This document shows, piece after piece, positions 62,412-64,000 of a DNA stretch of 64,000 bases (its first letter is position 1; each line of letters begins with the position of its first letter). Both the position numbers and the translations under genes were made by a program. This DNA is from Cymbomonas tetramitiformis (lineage: Eukaryota; Chlorophyta; Pyramimonadophyceae; Pyramimonadales; Pyramimonadaceae), in the NCBI GenBank assembly GCA_001247695.2, contig LGRX02035265.1, positions 49,596 to 113,595 on the forward strand, given 5' to 3'. The notes beneath the pieces are model-generated. The model was not told the DNA's origin. It saw only the letters and a list, made by a program, of their open reading frames with translations, and searched no databases.

Positions 62412-62563
62412 TAATAGATAGTTTGAAACACATACAGGGTAGAATATTCTGTATATCAGTGTTTTAATACTATCGCTGTACGCAAAAATATGAGGCTCAA
62501 ACGGTGATAATATGTCTGTAAAAGATATAACATATGAGAGTAAGAGAGTCTAAGTAGCTTATG
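62412..62563 (-). repeat. 5' LTR fragment of the copia element
   Basis: Matches 47514-47664 with about one difference in 150 bp. Cut at 62563 by the next LTR element; where the other copy continues with CTACGTGCG, this one changes to TGTTGGAT. Confidence 0.85.
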
Positions 62564-62744
62564 TGTTGGATATACCCCTAGGACTCGGGATATATTCACT
62601 CAGTGAAGGTTTTCTCAGAATGTAATAAAGTTGATAAGTTAACCCGATATAACGGGCATAAACAGTTAGGGTTCGGGTTCGGGTGACAGTCATACACACT
62701 ACTATAGGAAGAGTCACAAAGCAAGCGGTGTGACTGTTCCAGCA
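62564..62744 (-). repeat. 3' LTR of a third small LTR element
   Basis: 181 bp on the minus strand, from TGCTGGAACAGTCACACC to TATATCCAACA, preceded by the family's purine tract (CTAGGTGGTG). Related in its ends to copies A and B but otherwise diverged. Confidence 0.75.
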
Positions 62745-62958
62745 CACCACCTAGTGTGGTGACTGGCTAGCCGAAAGTGAAACCTGTGAACAAACACCAT
62801 CTACAACGGTGGAAATTGGGCTCTAAGGGAAGGCCTGTCCTTTCTGGCAGGGCGGTTCCCGGTCAAGAGTTGTAAACCTGAAACCGGTCCGTGATCGGAC
62901 CCTTCTGCACATACAGCTACGGTCAATCTCACTGTGCAGGAGCGGCATGATTAACTTC

Positions 62959-64000
62959 CTAGCCACTAGTTGGCGGTGGCACTGCTGTGCCGGCCCGCAG
63001 CACAGTCATGGTGCCGTGAATTGAAGATGTCGATGCCGTGATTGAATCATTCGTAGAGCCAGAAAAGGAATCTGAAATTTGTCGATCGTCGTGCACAGTC
63101 GCATGGTCTCCAGAGCTCTCTTCCTCGTCATCGGACGAGTACGGCGGTGGCGGGTAAGGTGGTGACTGTGGAACATAATCAGGGTCGGGATTATACAGCC
63201 ACGGCGGCCGCGGGACATTGCGGAGAGTGTGGAACCCCTGTCGTAGCTCCCGATACCGCGTCTGCCGATGCGGCGGAATAGCAGCCGGCGCCGCAAAAGT
63301 GAATGCAGGCTCGTTGTCGGTCGTCTCAGCAACACCACCGACCTCCAGGCCGGTGTGGTCCGGTGCGCATGCCTCGCCAGGGGCGGTAGCTGTGAGTGGC
63401 GCCGCGGTGGCGCACACACAAAAGAGCGCACAAAGCATTACCGCAATCGCCGAAGAGCGGGCAAACCCCCAAGGCGGTGCACCGCATCCCGGACGAGATG
63501 CCGTAGGGCGCGGGACCGCATCCTCACCGTCAATAGAGTCACACCCAGCTGCAGAGTCGTCCACGTCGCCGTCGCAAGAGTCGGTCTCCGACTCGGCGTG
63601 CATGTACCGCATCGCGAAGTCCTTGCCCGCAGCCGTGATCGAGAGTCCCCCCATCCGCGCGATCCGGTCCGCAAAGCAGAGGTCGGGCTCGTGCGCGTGC
63701 ATGGGGTCCACCGGCATCATGTCACCGGCGTCGGACGCCTCCGACTCGCCCGGGTAAACATGCTCGATTGCCGCCGGCGGTGGCGCCGGCGGTGCGTCCT
63801 CGCGGACATGCGTGCAAGCGGCAGCCGAGATCCCGCTCTCGACACCACCGACCGTGAAGCCGCCCATGTGGGTGGCAGGCTGGCAGTAGGGCAGGAATTC
63901 CTGCAACGCACCGTCTTCCCGCTCCGGCTCGATCCCGAAGGAACACGCCGAAACGCCGTCGAGCATCTCCGGCTTGCCCCCCGCCAGAAGGCAGAGCGCA
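62959..64000 (-). CDS. ORF of third small LTR element (partial)
   Basis: Stop at 62961-62959; open through the window edge, so at least 346 codons and the true start is outside. VGGVESGISAAAC near the N side resembles the VESGIS segment of the copy B ORF. A single hydrophobic segment (AIAVMLCALFCVCATAA) could span a membrane, unlike copies A and B. After it come Pro/Tyr-rich PPWLYNPDPDYVPQSPPYPP and acidic SSDDEEESSGDH. No enzyme motif. Probably the same protein family, diverged; function unknown. Confidence 0.6.
   Translation of the reverse strand, partial: ALCLLAGGKPEMLDGVSACSFGIEPEREDGALQEFLPYCQPATHMGGFTVGGVESGISAAACTHVREDAPPAPPPAAIEHVYPGESEASDAGDMMPVDPMHAHEPDLCFADRIARMGGLSITAAGKDFAMRYMHAESETDSCDGDVDDSAAGCDSIDGEDAVPRPTASRPGCGAPPWGFARSSAIAVMLCALFCVCATAAPLTATAPGEACAPDHTGLEVGGVAETTDNEPAFTFAAPAAIPPHRQTRYRELRQGFHTLRNVPRPPWLYNPDPDYVPQSPPYPPPPYSSDDEEESSGDHATVHDDRQISDSFSGSTNDSITASTSSIHGTMTVLRAGTAVPPPTSG

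Larger units (their letters stand above)
47514..62563 (-). mobile_element. Nested, degraded copia retrotransposon
   Basis: One minus-strand element, 15 kb as it stands. Its 3' LTR is 47514-47867. Its 5' LTR survives as 62412-62563, followed by the copia-type primer site GGTTATG (62405-62411), and matches the 3' LTR nearly perfectly over 150 bp. Between them, in sense order: a coiled-coil frame, a chaperonin fragment, Gag-like frames, a membrane-anchored Pro/Ala-rich frame, protease, integrase, RT and RNase H. The order protease-integrase-RT defines Ty1/copia. Inserted later: a small LTR element (60121-62127), an inverted-repeat element (53763-56874) and, in the 5' LTR, another small LTR element (62564 on). 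Without these it would be about 10 kb. Confidence 0.8.
62564..64000 (-). mobile_element. Third small LTR element, 3' part
   Basis: LTR plus an ORF whose start lies outside the window. It interrupts the copia 5' LTR at 62563/62564. The 5' LTR and target duplication would be beyond 64000. Confidence 0.72.

Overview
The window looks like nuclear DNA of a photosynthetic eukaryote. The one convincing resident gene (5149-6027) encodes a plastid-targeted protein of the light-harvesting (LHC/ELIP/PsbS/HLIP) superfamily, and it has no introns. Almost everything else is transposable-element DNA stacked in nested insertions, with GT-AG introns inside several element genes. An intron-poor host gene in a sea of LTR, LINE and DNA elements fits a florideophyte red alga such as a Chondrus-like genome. 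That identification is inference and was not checked against any database.

Layout. 1-3929: minisatellites, a small copia-type LTR element on the minus strand (about 1440-3357), and the 3' end of a related element (3752-3929). 3972-4044: a degenerate tRNA-Ala-like sequence. 5149-6027: the LHC-like gene. 6028-10546: no recognised genes, and a 217-bp direct-repeat pair. 10547-24493: an LTR split by a 13.4-kb LINE (10687-24090) with an 11-bp target duplication, two long intact ORFs (a Ulp1-like protease ORF and a 2818-aa endonuclease/RT/RNase H ORF), three hairpins and a pyrimidine tail. 24494-28806: AT-rich, nothing recognised. 28807-39324: a 10.5-kb DNA transposon with terminal inverted repeats. 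39325-47513: remains of LTR elements, including an integrase fused to a PHD finger next to a methyltransferase-like ORF, and a chromovirus integrase fragment with an intron. 47514-62563: one degraded copia element on the minus strand, broken by a 3.1-kb inverted-repeat element and a 2.0-kb small LTR element, and carrying a fragment of a host chaperonin-60 gene. 62564-64000: the 3' end of another small LTR element.

The most notable system is the 28807-39324 transposon. A minus-strand three-exon gene (1006 codons) encodes a transposase-like protein with DGM-Q, LDN and GHTHENID motifs. A plus-strand transcription unit starts 432 bp away. Its first exon can splice in phase 0 either to a terminal MYND-finger exon (274 aa) or onward to three exons encoding a ParB-like domain plus a DNA N4/N6-methyltransferase-like domain (1167 aa). 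The central introns of both genes are built from tandem repeats around one palindrome, CTCATTA-n-TAATGAG. Terminal and subterminal repeats bracket the two units, which suggests one mobile element carrying its own transposase and a chromatin or DNA-modification module.
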